Shown here: piece after piece, positions 1-8,791 of the stretch
How positions within the stretch are numbered: the first letter of the stretch is position 1
Layout of the letters: every line of letters starts with the position of its first letter
From: Acinetobacter sp. ANC 4173
Lineage (GTDB): Bacteria > Pseudomonadota > Gammaproteobacteria > Pseudomonadales > Moraxellaceae
Direction of reading: 5' to 3'
Length of the DNA stretch: 64,000 nt
Assembly: GCF_004331255.1 (NCBI RefSeq)
Contig: NZ_SJOF01000011.1
Location: 1-64,000 of the forward strand
The notes under the pieces: model-generated
The model's database searches: none
What the model saw: the letters and a program-made list of their open reading frames with translations, nothing else
Told to the model about the DNA's origin: nothing
Made by a program: the position numbers and the translations under genes

Positions 1-67
1 CGCCAAGTGGTAAGGCAGCGGGTTTTGATCTCGCCATCCGTTGGTTCGAATCCAGCCGCCCCTGCCA
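1..67 (+). tRNA. tRNA-Gln (TTG), 5' end cut by window edge
   Basis: Bases 1-67 are identical to the complete tRNA-Gln at 160-234 from its ninth base onward, so only the first eight bases of the acceptor stem are missing. The anticodon loop TTTTGAT carries TTG, the T-arm has TTCGAAT, and an encoded CCA ends at 67. It is the upstream member of a tandem pair. Confidence 0.93.
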
Positions 68-159
68 ATTTCAAGTTTAAAAGACAGAACAACAGTTTGC
101 ATCTTCTTGTTAATTTACCTTGACATGAACACGCAAAAATATTAAAGTTCTGCCGCATT

Positions 160-234
160 AGGGGCGTCGCCAAGTGGTAAGGCAGCGGGTTTTGATCTCG
201 CCATCCGTTGGTTCGAATCCAGCCGCCCCTGCCA
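160..234 (+). tRNA. tRNA-Gln (TTG)
   Basis: The acceptor stem AGGGGCG (160-166) pairs fully with CGCCCCT (224-230), followed by discriminator G and encoded CCA (232-234). The anticodon loop TTTTGAT gives anticodon TTG, which reads CAA/CAG. The gene ends 36 bases before prs. The tRNA-Gln/prs/rplY/pth order is familiar from Acinetobacter and Pseudomonas. Confidence 0.96.
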
Positions 235-270
235 TCTAATTTCAAACATACCAACCGCCAAGGGTGCTTC

Positions 271-1224
271 ATGCCCAATCTTGTCGTTTTTAGTGGAACT
301 GCTCATCCACAATTCGCTCAAAAAGTCGTAAGCCATTTGCACATTCCTTTAGGTGCTGCTTCAGTTTCAACCTTCTCTGATGGTGAGATTGCTGTAGAAA
401 TCACTGAAAATGTTCGTGGTAAAGACGTATTTGTCGTACAACCTACTTGTGCGCCTACTAATGATAACCTTATGGAAATCTTAGTGATGGCAGACGCCTT
501 ACGTCGTGCAAGTGCTGGTCGTATAACTGCTGTCATTCCTTACTTCGGTTATGCCCGTCAAGACCGTCGTCCTCGTTCATCTCGTGTTCCAATCACTGCA
601 AAAGTTGTCGCAGACATGCTAACTACTGTAGGTATTGACCGTGTTGTAATGATCGACCTACATGCAGACCAAATCCAAGGTTTCTTCGATATCCCCGTAG
701 ACAACATTTATGGCACTCCAGCATTACTTGCTGACTTACGCCAACAGTCTCATGACAACCTCATGGTTGTTTCTCCAGACGTTGGTGGTGTAGTTCGTGC
801 TCGTGCTGTTGCTAAACAAATGGGTGATATTGACCTTGCGATTATCGATAAACGTCGTCAAAAAGCGAATGAATCACAAGTGATGCATTTGATTGGTGAT
901 GTGAAAGGTCGTGATTGTGTCATTGTTGATGACATGGTTGATACAGCGGGTACTTTATGTAAAGCTGCTGATGCACTGAAAACTTTTGGTGCTCGCCGTG
1001 TGGTTGCCTATGCAACTCACCCTGTACTTTCAGGTAAAGCCATTGAGAATTTGAAAAACTCTGTCATCGACGAACTCGTAGTTACAGATACAATTCCGCT
1101 TTCTGAAGAAGCACAACAGCTTGGTAAGATTCGCCAAGTTTCGGTTGCCAGTATGGTTGCTGAAACCATTCGTCGTATTAACAACGAAGAATCTATTAGC
1201 GCAATGTTCGATAGTTATCTATAA
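271..1224 (+). CDS. prs: Ribose-phosphate pyrophosphokinase
   Basis: Cytosolic enzyme that transfers pyrophosphate from ATP to ribose 5-phosphate, giving PRPP for nucleotide, histidine, tryptophan and NAD synthesis. The 317-residue length is normal for bacterial Prs. The ATP-binding segment [20 protein letters not shown] and the PRPP-binding loop [12 protein letters not shown] are intact. The ATG at 271 begins the family-typical MPNLVVFSG; the longer reading frame from 208 would start inside the tRNA and is rejected. The gene follows tRNA-Gln closely and may share its transcript. A hairpin follows the stop codon. Confidence 0.97.
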   Translation: MPNLVVFSGTAHPQFAQKVVSHLHIPLGAASVSTFSDGEIAVEITENVRGKDVFVVQPTCAPTNDNLMEILVMADALRRASAGRITAVIPYFGYARQDRRPRSSRVPITAKVVADMLTTVGIDRVVMIDLHADQIQGFFDIPVDNIYGTPALLADLRQQSHDNLMVVSPDVGGVVRARAVAKQMGDIDLAIIDKRRQKANESQVMHLIGDVKGRDCVIVDDMVDTAGTLCKAADALKTFGARRVVAYATHPVLSGKAIENLKNSVIDELVVTDTIPLSEEAQQLGKIRQVSVASMVAETIRRINNEESISAMFDSYL

Positions 1225-1241
1225 TATAGCGCTAAAATTCC

Positions 1242-1266
1242 AAAGCCCTGCCCAGTGCAGGGCTTT
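1242..1266 (+). terminator. Hairpin after prs
   Basis: AAAGCCCTGC (1242-1251) pairs with GCAGGGCTTT (1257-1266). The U-tract is short, so it may only partly terminate or stabilise the 3' end before rplY. Confidence 0.6.
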
Positions 1267-1327
1267 GTCTCACTAGGTCGGTCGCAGATCTAGTTTATTT
1301 AATAAACTTAAATTAAGGATGTCTATC

Positions 1328-1624
1328 ATGGCAAACTTCGTATTCAATGCACAAGCACGTGAAGCAGCTAACCAAGGGAAAGGTGCGAGCCGCCGCCTTC
1401 GTCACGCTGCACAAGTTCCAGCAATCATCTACGGTGGTAACGCTGAACCTGTAGCCGTTACTTTAGAACTTCGTGAGCTTGTTAAAGCTTTAGAAAACAA
1501 CGCTTTCTTTGAAGAAGTTGTTGAAATCAATGTTGGTGACAAAGTTGAAAACGTTAAAATCCAAGCGTTACAACGTCACCCAGCTAAAAACACACCTATG
1601 CACGCTGACTTCAAACGCGCATAA
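1328..1624 (+). CDS. rplY: 50S ribosomal protein L25
   Basis: Binds 5S rRNA in the large ribosomal subunit. The product is 98 residues from ATG 1328 and begins [11 protein letters not shown], as Acinetobacter L25 does. An AAGGA at 1315-1319 lies at correct spacing for 1328 but abuts the alternative ATG at 1319, so 1328 is chosen. It is the single-domain short form without the CTC-type C-terminal extension. It sits between prs and pth; pth follows after 19 bases. Confidence 0.95.
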   Translation: MANFVFNAQAREAANQGKGASRRLRHAAQVPAIIYGGNAEPVAVTLELRELVKALENNAFFEEVVEINVGDKVENVKIQALQRHPAKNTPMHADFKRA

Positions 1625-1643
1625 GTGTTGAATGGTGTAATTA

Positions 1644-2225
1644 GTGGCTAATATATCGCTAATTGTTGGTTTGGGTAATCCTGGAAAGGAATATGCCCAA
1701 ACCCGCCATAATGCAGGCTTCTGGTTTGTAGAACGCATTGCAGAAAAATATGGCATTACATTAAAAGCTGACCCTAAATTCTTTGGAATAAGTGGTCGTG
1801 GTAATATCGAAGGTCAAGACGTTCGTCTGCTTTTACCTACAACCTTTATGAACCTTTCAGGCAAAAGTGTTGTTCCTTTCTGCAAGTTTTATCAAGTTGC
1901 GCCTGAAGCAATGTTAATTGCACATGATGAGCTTGATATGAATCCTGGTGTCATTCGCCTCAAAACTGGCGGCGGTCATGGTGGCCATAATGGATTGCGT
2001 GACATTGTTCCACATCTTGGTCCAAATTTTCATCGTCTACGTATTGGTATTGGTCATCCTGGTTCTAAAGAACGTGTCTCTGGACATGTGCTTAACAAAG
2101 CGCCAAGCAGTGAACAAGGTTTAATGGATGATGCAATCGATCATGCACTATCACGACTCAAGTTACTCGTGAATGGTGATATTCAGCAGGCAATGAATCA
2201 AATCAATGCTTATAAACCCAACTGA
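1644..2225 (+). CDS. pth: Peptidyl-tRNA hydrolase
   Basis: Releases tRNA from peptidyl-tRNA that drops off the ribosome. The product has 193 residues with start GTG 1644. The catalytic and binding residues known from E. coli Pth are visible: GLGNPGKEY at 9-17, His22 in RHNAGF, Asn70 in FMN, Asp95 in HDELD, and His115/Asn116 in GGHNGL. It follows rplY directly and is probably co-transcribed. No good Shine-Dalgarno precedes the GTG, so translation may depend on rplY. Confidence 0.96.
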   Translation: MANISLIVGLGNPGKEYAQTRHNAGFWFVERIAEKYGITLKADPKFFGISGRGNIEGQDVRLLLPTTFMNLSGKSVVPFCKFYQVAPEAMLIAHDELDMNPGVIRLKTGGGHGGHNGLRDIVPHLGPNFHRLRIGIGHPGSKERVSGHVLNKAPSSEQGLMDDAIDHALSRLKLLVNGDIQQAMNQINAYKPN

Positions 2226-2369
2226 ATTTATTTGAATTGTTGAACAATCTTTCTTGCCATGTTGTTCATTTCAGAGCAAAATGCGTTTTTTGCCGATTAC
2301 TGATCTTGTAAGAAGCGATTGATTCAAACAAAAGATAAAGGTCTTAGGTCCACTCAGGAGACGCTCGCC

Positions 2370-2750
2370 ATGCTTTCTCGTTTACTAAAATGCAAAATTC
2401 ACCGCGCTGTAGTTACCCATGCTGAACTTCATTATGAAGGTTCATGTGCAATTGATGGTGTGTTAATGGATTTAGCTGGTATTCGTGAATACGAAGAAAT
2501 CCATGTTTGGAACGTGACCAATGGTAAACGTTTCGCGACTTATGCAATTCGTGGTGAAGACAATTCAGGTATTATTTCTGTGAATGGCGGTGCTGCTCAC
2601 CAAGCAGATGTTGGTGATCTTGTGATCATTGCAACTTTTGGTGCATTTACCGAAGCAGAAGCCAATGCGCACAAACCTCGCTTGGTCTATGCTAACCCGG
2701 ACAATACAGTCAATCACACTGCAAACTGTATTCCAGTTCAAGTGGCATAA
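2370..2750 (+). CDS. panD: Aspartate 1-decarboxylase (proenzyme)
   Basis: Makes beta-alanine from L-aspartate for pantothenate and CoA. The proenzyme is 126 residues. Self-cleavage to form the pyruvoyl cofactor is expected between Gly24 and Ser25 in YEGSCAIDG; Lys9 and Tyr58-type residues are in place. The ATG at 2370 has CAGGAG (2355-2360) upstream, so the longer frame from 2319 is rejected. The gene stands alone, with pth upstream after 144 bases and a good terminator downstream. Confidence 0.95.
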   Translation: MLSRLLKCKIHRAVVTHAELHYEGSCAIDGVLMDLAGIREYEEIHVWNVTNGKRFATYAIRGEDNSGIISVNGGAAHQADVGDLVIIATFGAFTEAEANAHKPRLVYANPDNTVNHTANCIPVQVA

Positions 2751-2761
2751 GATAAATAAGA

Positions 2762-2786
2762 AGCTCGCAAATCGCGGGCTTTTTTC
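2762..2786 (+). terminator. Rho-independent terminator of panD
   Basis: AGCTCGC (2762-2768) pairs with GCGGGCT (2774-2780), including one G-U pair, and is followed by a U-tract. Confidence 0.8.
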
Positions 2787-2952
2787 TTCCGAACATATCT
2801 AAAAATCTACGTACAATTCTCATTCTTTACATTCGCCACTACCCTTCTCAATATACTTAGCAGATTTATTGCAATCATTGTCAGAAATAATGATGATGCT
2901 AAAGTTAGATGAAATATCACATTTTCTGTAAAAAAGTTTATACTAGCAGCAC

Positions 2953-3103
2953 ATCGCTTCAGGGCGGGGTGTAATTCCCCACCGGTGGTAAGTTCTAGTA
3001 TCTAACACTAAGAACCAGCCCACGAGCGTGTAGCCTTAAAACTACATGCAGATTTGGTTCAAAGCCAAAGCCGACGGTATAGTCCGGATGAAAGAAGACG
3101 ACG
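2953..3103 (+). ncRNA. FMN riboswitch (RFN element)
   Basis: The conserved RFN blocks are present in order: AGGGCGGGGTG near 2961, CCCCACCGGTGGTAAG near 2987, CCAGCCCACGAGCG, AAAGCCGACGGT near 3065, and GTCCGGATGAAAGAAGAC ending near 3099. The outer helix pairs bases near 2951-2960 with 3093-3104. It lies directly upstream of ribB and should lower ribB expression when FMN is plentiful. A downstream hairpin (CAATAAA 3108-3114 with TTTATTG 3139-3145) may belong to the expression platform. Confidence 0.95.
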
Positions 3104-3208
3104 TGACCAATAAAGTCTCAGGTGCAAGCCTATGAGCATTTATTGCTACGCCAATTTTTCAAAGTCCTGAAATGTTCAACCGTATCTTCAACTTACGCGA
3201 GCGTTTCA

Positions 3209-3868
3209 ATGTCTAGTTTAATTCAACCAGAACTCTTTTTTTCAGCACTTCCCCCAGCAGAACAGCGTATTCAACAAGCATTAGCTGACATTCGCCAAGG
3301 TAAACCTGTTTTGGTGATGGATGATTTTGATCGTGAAAATGAAGCTGATTTAATCATTGCAGCAGAAACATTAACGGTCGAAACCATGGCTCGTATGATT
3401 CTTGACGGTTCTGGCATTGTTTGTTTATGCCTCACCAACGAGCTCGCAGATCATTTAGACTTGCCTCCTATGGTCAGTGACAATTCAAGCCAATTTAAAA
3501 CCGCATTTACAGTCACCATTGAAGCTGCTCAAGGAGTAACTACTGGTGTATCTGCACAAGATCGTGTAACTACAGTTCAAGCAGCAACACGTACTGGTGC
3601 AGTAGCCAGTGACTTGAACCGTCCAGGTCATGTATTCCCATTACGTGCGCGTGATGGCGGTGTCCTCAGTCGTCGTGGGCATACAGAAGGGACAATTGAC
3701 CTTGCCCGTTTGGCGGGACTGAAACCTTCTGGAGTTTTATGCGAATTGACTAATCCAGATGGTAGCATGGCTTCTGGTATTCAAGTTTTGGCTTATGCAG
3801 AAACACATCAACTTACAGTCATTACCATTGAAGAACTGGTGCAATATCGCTTAACTCATCACGTATAA
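3209..3868 (+). CDS. ribB: 3,4-dihydroxy-2-butanone-4-phosphate synthase
   Basis: Converts ribulose 5-phosphate to 3,4-dihydroxy-2-butanone 4-phosphate, a precursor of riboflavin. The single-domain product of 219 residues matches E. coli RibB in length and lacks a GTP cyclohydrolase II half. The acidic loop [11 protein letters not shown] (38-48) and the [23 protein letters not shown] segment are intact. ATG 3209 is chosen because it gives the family length; the open frame runs back to GTG 3122 in the leader. The Shine-Dalgarno is weak. Control is by the FMN riboswitch upstream. Confidence 0.94.
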   Translation: MSSLIQPELFFSALPPAEQRIQQALADIRQGKPVLVMDDFDRENEADLIIAAETLTVETMARMILDGSGIVCLCLTNELADHLDLPPMVSDNSSQFKTAFTVTIEAAQGVTTGVSAQDRVTTVQAATRTGAVASDLNRPGHVFPLRARDGGVLSRRGHTEGTIDLARLAGLKPSGVLCELTNPDGSMASGIQVLAYAETHQLTVITIEELVQYRLTHHV

Positions 3869-3875
3869 ATAACAC

Positions 3876-3904
3876 AGTCCCAGTCTTCATGCTGGGACTT
3901 TTTA
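3876..3904 (+). terminator. Rho-independent terminator of ribB
   Basis: AGTCCCAG (3876-3883) and CTGGGACT (3892-3899) form a perfect 8-bp stem followed by T's. Confidence 0.85.
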
Positions 3905-3924
3905 AATCTGATCAAGAATCACAT

Positions 3925-4536
3925 TTAAAACAATGTGGCATAAATACCATAAAGTGCGACAACAATTAAAATCACGCCACAACAAGCCAATAGATGCTGA
4001 TACATCTTGGAACGTGAAAAGCGATTAAACATTAAATACACACAAGAAAGTGTCGCAAAATCAAGTGCAATCCAACTTACAGTCAGGATACTTAAACTCA
4101 AATTTAAATTTGGTGTAATCTGTACAAATTGTGGGAAAAAAGACGCAAAGAAAATAATATCTTTAGGATTTGAAATAGCAACAAGAAAACCTTGCTTAAA
4201 TCCACCATTTGCAACTGTACCCGAAGCACTCTCTGTGCCAACGTCGCCCTGCCAAACTTCTCTTAAAATTTGAATACCCAAATAAACAATATACAGACAG
4301 CCCAAAATTTTAACCACATTAAACCATTGCTCACTAATCGTGAGGAACCCTTTTAGAATCGCAATCGAAGCAGCAATGAGTACCAGAGAAGCCAAATTCG
4401 TACCAAAAATGGTCTGTAAAGCCCTACGATAGCCCCCTTTTAAACCCGCACTTGCCACCAATAGCATGACGGGCCCAGGTGTGGCGATCATAATCACAAC
4501 GGCAAAACAATATAAAAAGTATTCAATATAATTCAC
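3925..4536 (-). CDS. LysE/RhtB-family amino acid exporter
   Basis: Inner-membrane protein of 203 residues with about six hydrophobic segments. The N-terminal ATPGPVMLLVASAGLKGGYRRAL is the signature of the LysE/RhtB superfamily, which exports amino acids and similar metabolites. Substrate cannot be told from sequence. It is convergent with ribB and lies downstream of the DUF1289 gene on the same strand, 44 bases away, so the two may be co-transcribed. Confidence 0.9.
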   Translation of the reverse strand: MNYIEYFLYCFAVVIMIATPGPVMLLVASAGLKGGYRRALQTIFGTNLASLVLIAASIAILKGFLTISEQWFNVVKILGCLYIVYLGIQILREVWQGDVGTESASGTVANGGFKQGFLVAISNPKDIIFFASFFPQFVQITPNLNLSLSILTVSWIALDFATLSCVYLMFNRFSRSKMYQHLLACCGVILIVVALYGIYATLF

Positions 4537-4580
4537 AAGTTATTACTTTCTTTTATAAAAATTAAAATAAAGCGCGCGTT

Positions 4581-5066
4581 TTAATCTTCTTCATCATCAC
4601 GTAATAAGCTATGACTAATTCCATCAGCACGTAAAAATGCCAGATCATAACTTGCTGTCGCCAATGCCAACACACGACGCTCAAACTCTTGCCACAAACC
4701 TTTCACTTGATGTTCAGTAATGCCTAAACCACTCTCTTGAGTAAAATTTTTGTTTTTTTCACAAATTTTCAGGGCATGATATAACTTACGTCCTTTCGAG
4801 GCTTCTAGTCGTAACCGTACTCGCTTCGACAAGACAAAACCTTCGACGTGTCGTAAATCTGCAAAGGGTAGCATGGGAACTAGAATCTGATCCAATTGAG
4901 CATCTAAACGAATCCAAACTGCATTTTGCTGTACTGTTGAATAAGTATTCCACTGAATGACTTCATGATTAAAACGACGACATCCACGACAAACTGCATC
5001 ACCAAAGACCGTAGAACAACGCCCTGCACATGGCGTGAGTGAAGCGATTCGACGATCATTACTCAA
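4581..5066 (-). CDS. DUF1289 domain protein with N-terminal Cys cluster
   Basis: 161 residues. The N-terminus has a C-x3-C-x8-C-x2-C cluster (Cys13, 17, 26, 29) followed by RRF, the hallmark of DUF1289, thought to bind a metal or Fe-S centre. The rest is charged and helical with an acidic end (DDEED). Many DUF1289 proteins are only about 60 residues long, so the roughly 110-residue C-terminal part is an extension with no domain I can name. No enzymatic role is proposed. It diverges from trhO with about 200 bases between the starts. Confidence 0.8.
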   Translation of the reverse strand: MSNDRRIASLTPCAGRCSTVFGDAVCRGCRRFNHEVIQWNTYSTVQQNAVWIRLDAQLDQILVPMLPFADLRHVEGFVLSKRVRLRLEASKGRKLYHALKICEKNKNFTQESGLGITEHQVKGLWQEFERRVLALATASYDLAFLRADGISHSLLRDDEED

Positions 5067-5270
5067 AATAAACTCCTAAAATCATATAGATAAACACTAT
5101 AAAACAAAATTTAATTCCATCAATTTTCAATTCAAGTTGCTTAAGCATCATACCGTTTCTCACCGAATTTAAAAACCATAATTCTTGACGGGTTTTCTCG
5201 CTTATTGCAGTAATTCGCGCTAAAATATGCGCCTTAAATTTTGTCCTATCGTTTACATTTGGAGTACTCC

Positions 5271-6203
5271 ATGAACGCTACTGTAGAACAGCTTGCACCT
5301 GTAGAACAGCAAGCGACCGCTGATTGGGTTGTTGCCGCACTTTATCAATTCAAAGAAGTTCAAGATTCTGCTGATTTACAACAGCGTCTTTTAGACTTGG
5401 TAAACTCTATCAACCTATGTGGTACTCTAATTGTTGCAGATGAAGGAATTAACGGCACCGTTGCGGGTGACCGTGTAGCAATTGATGCTATACATCAATT
5501 TCTTTTAAATGAAGGCTTTAACGCAATGGAATATAAAGAGTCAACCAGCTCTGAAAAACCATTCCGTAAAATGAAAATCAAATTAAAAAAAGAGATTGTC
5601 ACTCTGGGTGTAGAAGTTAAACCACGTGATTTGGTCGGTCACTACTTAGACCCTAAAGAATGGAATGATCTAATTGCACGTGATGACGTGATTCTGATTG
5701 ATACACGTAATGATTACGAATATAAAGCTGGTACTTTTAAAGGCGCAATCGACCCACAAACCGAGACTTTCCGTGAATTTCCAGACTACGTAAAGCAAAA
5801 TCTCGCTCAACATAAAGACAAGAAAATTGCAATGTTCTGTACGGGTGGTATTCGTTGTGAAAAGTCGACTTCTTTGCTTTTACAAGAAGGCTTTGAAGAG
5901 GTGTATCACCTGAAAGGCGGTATTTTAAAATATTTAGAAGAAACCCCTGCTTCCGACAGCCTGTGGGAAGGCGAATGTTTTGTATTTGATGGTCGTACAG
6001 CGGTGACTCACGGTGTTGAAGAAGGTCAAAACATTAAATGTCACGCATGTGGTTGGCCATTACTTCCAACTGAAGTGGAAGAGCCAAGTTATGAACATGG
6101 CGTGTCTTGTAAATATTGCGTAGACAAAACCACTGAAAAGCAAAAAGATGGTTTCCGTATGCGCCAATCTCAAATTGCGGCGGCAAAACGTAAACGTCTG
6201 TAA
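5271..6203 (+). CDS. trhO: tRNA uridine(34) hydroxylase TrhO (rhodanese family)
   Basis: Oxygen-dependent tRNA U34 hydroxylase in the pathway to 5-(carboxy)methoxyuridine, formerly YceA. It has an N-terminal acylphosphatase-like part (1-115), a central rhodanese domain with active Cys190 in FCTGGIRCEKST, and a C-terminal Cys-rich part with CHAC and CKYC pairs. ATG 5271 with GGAG at 5261-5264 gives 310 residues. The start at 5241 lacks support. A strong terminator follows. Confidence 0.93.
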   Translation: MNATVEQLAPVEQQATADWVVAALYQFKEVQDSADLQQRLLDLVNSINLCGTLIVADEGINGTVAGDRVAIDAIHQFLLNEGFNAMEYKESTSSEKPFRKMKIKLKKEIVTLGVEVKPRDLVGHYLDPKEWNDLIARDDVILIDTRNDYEYKAGTFKGAIDPQTETFREFPDYVKQNLAQHKDKKIAMFCTGGIRCEKSTSLLLQEGFEEVYHLKGGILKYLEETPASDSLWEGECFVFDGRTAVTHGVEEGQNIKCHACGWPLLPTEVEEPSYEHGVSCKYCVDKTTEKQKDGFRMRQSQIAAAKRKRL

Positions 6204-6220
6204 TCATTTCTCGATATTTT

Positions 6221-6250
6221 AAAAAGCCTCCTCTCGCGGAGGCTTTTTTA
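6221..6250 (+). terminator. Rho-independent terminator of trhO
   Basis: AAAAAGCCTCC (6221-6231) pairs with GGAGGCTTTTT (6238-6248), loop TCTCGC, followed by T's. Confidence 0.9.
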
Positions 6251-6341
6251 CCCTTAGACTAAGGCAAACAAATACAAAACAAAGCTTTACCACTGTTTCA
6301 AATCCTACTAGGATAAATTGTCTTCACTTTCATAAACGTAT

Positions 6342-6965
6342 ATGAACCTGACAGAATGGATTATCTCCATTATGGAGAAACTGGGTTATCTCGGGATTGC
6401 CCTCTTGATGTTCCTCGATAATATTTTCCCCCCTGTACCTTCCGAAATTATTATGCCTTCCGCAGGTTATTCCGCCTCACGTGGGGAACTACTGCTCATC
6501 GGTGTGATTATTGCGGGTTGTATAGGCTCTTTAGTTGCCGCGGCAGTTCTATATTGGATTGGTTATAAATTTAATCATGAAACCATCTTTCGTTTCGTTG
6601 ACCGATATGGCAAATATTTCTTTATTCAATCAAGCGATGTCAAAACTGCTTTAGACTGGTTTGAACATTATGGACACCGTATCGTCTTTTTTGGTCGTAT
6701 GGTCCCTGCTGTCCGTTCTCTGATTAGTATTCCTGCAGGCATGAGCCGAATGCCATTTTGGAAATTCATGTTCTACAGCAGCTTAGGTACCATTATTTGG
6801 ACCAGTTTCTTAGCCTGCGTAGGCTTCTATTTCGGTGAAAATCAAGCACTCATGCATCAAATTTTTAGCCAAGTGGGCTATGTGATGCTTGGTATTGCCC
6901 TGCTCATTATTTTATGGATTTTCTATCGACGATATCAGAGAAAAAGGCGCAATTTCAAAAACTAA
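6342..6965 (+). CDS. DedA family membrane protein
   Basis: Inner-membrane protein of 207 residues in the DedA/VTT superfamily, which has been linked to undecaprenyl-phosphate or phospholipid translocation. The E(I)IMPSAGY segment near 35 and the GRMVPAVRSLISIPAG motif near 120-135 are characteristic. Several membrane spans are visible, and the tail is very basic (YRRYQRKRRN). A small membrane protein starts 23 bases downstream and is probably in the same transcript. Confidence 0.92.
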   Translation: MNLTEWIISIMEKLGYLGIALLMFLDNIFPPVPSEIIMPSAGYSASRGELLLIGVIIAGCIGSLVAAAVLYWIGYKFNHETIFRFVDRYGKYFFIQSSDVKTALDWFEHYGHRIVFFGRMVPAVRSLISIPAGMSRMPFWKFMFYSSLGTIIWTSFLACVGFYFGENQALMHQIFSQVGYVMLGIALLIILWIFYRRYQRKRRNFKN

Positions 6966-6988
6966 GCACATTTAATTTAAGGATTTAC

Positions 6989-7408
6989 ATGAAGCATTAT
7001 TTAAAACATTTTGCTGCAATTTACAGTATCGCCTTAGTGATCCTCGCGGCTATTCTAATTTTTGGTTTACATTTAGGTGGAATCACACTAATTCCTGCCT
7101 TAATCGCTTCAGCTTTGCTGAATGCGAGTCATTTTGTCAAAAAAGAACACCGCTTACCAAGTAATGATGAAAAAGTTCAATTGGTTTGGGGTTGTAGTGC
7201 CATTGCCATTATCATTGCCAGTTTTTTTGTCTTCTTTTTAGTACTGATGAACCCCAATGCAGAACAAATTTTAAAAGCTGCGGATGAAGCCGGACTCGGT
7301 CTTTCAGCACTCATCATGCTGTGCTTAATTGCAGTTCATGCTGTCATTTTTCATTTTGCCTATGGTTGGTATGCAAACTTTATCGCAAGAAAACAGCACC
7401 TCATGTAA
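6989..7408 (+). CDS. ABZJ_00895 family small membrane protein
   Basis: 139 residues with about four hydrophobic segments and no known catalytic motif. It resembles the Acinetobacter ABZJ_00895 family of unknown function. ATG 6989 is chosen because AAGGA (6979-6983) precedes it; the open frame extends upstream into dedA. It probably forms a two-gene unit with the DedA gene, and a terminator follows about 60 bases after the stop. Confidence 0.78.
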   Translation: MKHYLKHFAAIYSIALVILAAILIFGLHLGGITLIPALIASALLNASHFVKKEHRLPSNDEKVQLVWGCSAIAIIIASFFVFFLVLMNPNAEQILKAADEAGLGLSALIMLCLIAVHAVIFHFAYGWYANFIARKQHLM

Positions 7409-7467
7409 CACTCCCTTCGCGTTAAACTCAAAATGAATGAGATGAATTCCAGCAATAATTAACGTAA

Positions 7468-7494
7468 AAAAAGCACCTGACGGTGCTTTTCTTT
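7468..7494 (+). terminator. Rho-independent terminator of the dedA unit
   Basis: AAAAAGCACC up to 7477 pairs with GGTGCTTTT (7482-7490), loop TGAC, followed by a T-rich stretch. Confidence 0.85.
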
Positions 7495-7560
7495 TAATAC
7501 TATAGGATTAATTTGGTGTGTGATACATGAGCCGCAATTGTAGCAGCGCAAGATGCAACA

Positions 7561-8085
7561 TCACGCTGGTGTGTGGTACATTAAATAAATTTCATTTAAA
7601 TTGTCTGGAATTTCTTCCGCCAATTCATCCATTAATTGACCATTGCGACGGAAAGATTCCATTTGTGGATCTTCGTCATCAATGCCACTGAACACCATGA
7701 TTGGTAAAGTTAAATCAACCAATTGTTCTTCGTATTCTGGCGCAAACCATGCTTCTTCATTTAAGAACATCGCATCGACAAAGCCAACACTCCAGTCACC
7801 TAAACTTGATTCCACATCAGCTTCTTCAATTTCAAAAGGAAATTCAATTCCTTCTTCATTCGCCAAATTCTGACGAATACTGTCTAGCCAAGATTTGACT
7901 TGTGCAATAATTTCAGCAGGAACTTTTTTCTGATTACTTTCAAAAAGCTCATCTAACCAGCGATCAAATTGCGGACCAACAGCAATTGCACATAAAAAAC
8001 CATGAGTCGCTGCGAAATCTAGACCATGCTCATTTTGGTCACCATCTAGATATTCACTCAATAGGTCTAAATCTAAAGCACTCAT
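7561..8085 (-). CDS. UPF0149 (YecA/YgfB-like) family protein
   Basis: Acidic, largely helical cytosolic protein of 174 residues. The opening LSEYLDGD..GLDFAATHGFLCAIAVGP and the middle FPF.....GDWSVGFVDAMFLNEEAW fit the UPF0149 family (YgfB/YecA type). The C-terminal SEC-C zinc knuckle found in some YecA proteins is absent. Some family members modulate gene expression in Pseudomonas, but no function can be read from this sequence. The PA3496-like gene lies 68 bases upstream on the same strand. Confidence 0.82.
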   Translation of the reverse strand: MSALDLDLLSEYLDGDQNEHGLDFAATHGFLCAIAVGPQFDRWLDELFESNQKKVPAEIIAQVKSWLDSIRQNLANEEGIEFPFEIEEADVESSLGDWSVGFVDAMFLNEEAWFAPEYEEQLVDLTLPIMVFSGIDDEDPQMESFRRNGQLMDELAEEIPDNLNEIYLMYHTPA

Positions 8086-8153
8086 TTTATATCCAAGCTT
8101 AAAATTGTAAGACGTATCATAACATTTTCAACACACGATTCTCATCGTGAGTT

Positions 8154-8363
8154 TTAATCATCCTCATCATCGAAATCGTCGTCATCGTCTATATCGTAAT
8201 CAAAATCTTTTAACTCGCGCTCTAAACGGCGTTGTGCGAGTAAGTCATCAATTAATCGACGTTTTTCCAGCGACTCTTTTGCGCTAATCTTGCCTGATGC
8301 TTCGTCAAAATTGACGTCATCATCACCGTAGTTATCATCTAATTCAAAATCTGTTGAAGACAC
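8154..8363 (-). CDS. Small acidic protein, PA3496-like
   Basis: 69 residues with a helical basic centre (KRRLIDDLLAQRRLERELKDFDYD) and acidic ends; the last 17 residues are almost all Asp/Glu. The pattern fits the PA3496 family, named as putative envelope integrity proteins; this rests on resemblance only. It lies between the UPF0149 gene and the rpoD leader. No signal peptide or membrane span is visible. Confidence 0.7.
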   Translation of the reverse strand: MSSTDFELDDNYGDDDVNFDEASGKISAKESLEKRRLIDDLLAQRRLERELKDFDYDIDDDDDFDDEDD

Positions 8364-8791
8364 TCAAACTACCTCAGAATAAAAATATAATGGGTCTAGG
8401 CGCTATTTATCGTTCTTCCGAAATCTTGTCAAGCTTTATTTAAAATTATTGCATTTTATTTGAATTTTGGTCTTTATTTTTAACCAATTTTTGTGGCATG
8501 ATATAATCCACCTTGCGTCTTTTAGTTTTGTGATATTTTTAATATCAAATCCAACATGTTTTTGATTCCAAATTTTGGATTTTGAACTGACGAACGCGAG
8601 GGATGAACTTGAAAATAACAAATTCACCCCCATTTTTATCCTTAAATTTACATTAAATATTTTATCAGGCGGCTTATTTGCTGATTATTCCTGATGAGAT
8701 ACATTGGCAATTTACAGATAAGTTTATGAAGCAAACTGCGCTATCCAGCACGGTTTTTCACAGTCACAGATTCAACCAAGAGTAAGCAAAG
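8364..8791. other. 428-base divergent leader between PA3496-like gene and rpoD
   Basis: A+T-rich and without a convincing gene. Toward rpoD it holds an imperfect structured segment: ATCAGG near 8667 can pair with CCTGAT near 8689. A Shine-Dalgarno-like AAGAG precedes the rpoD ATG. I see no strong -35/-10 pair that I would mark. Confidence 0.4.

Noticed and set aside
1..234. tRNA-Gln duplication as an attachment site of an integrated element
   Set aside because: Only 92 bases of non-coding DNA separate the copies and no integrase or foreign gene is nearby; simple gene duplication explains it.
8436..8633. 65-codon minus-strand open frame in the rpoD leader
   Set aside because: Low-complexity A+T-rich translation, no ribosome site, and it overlaps the expected rpoD promoter region.
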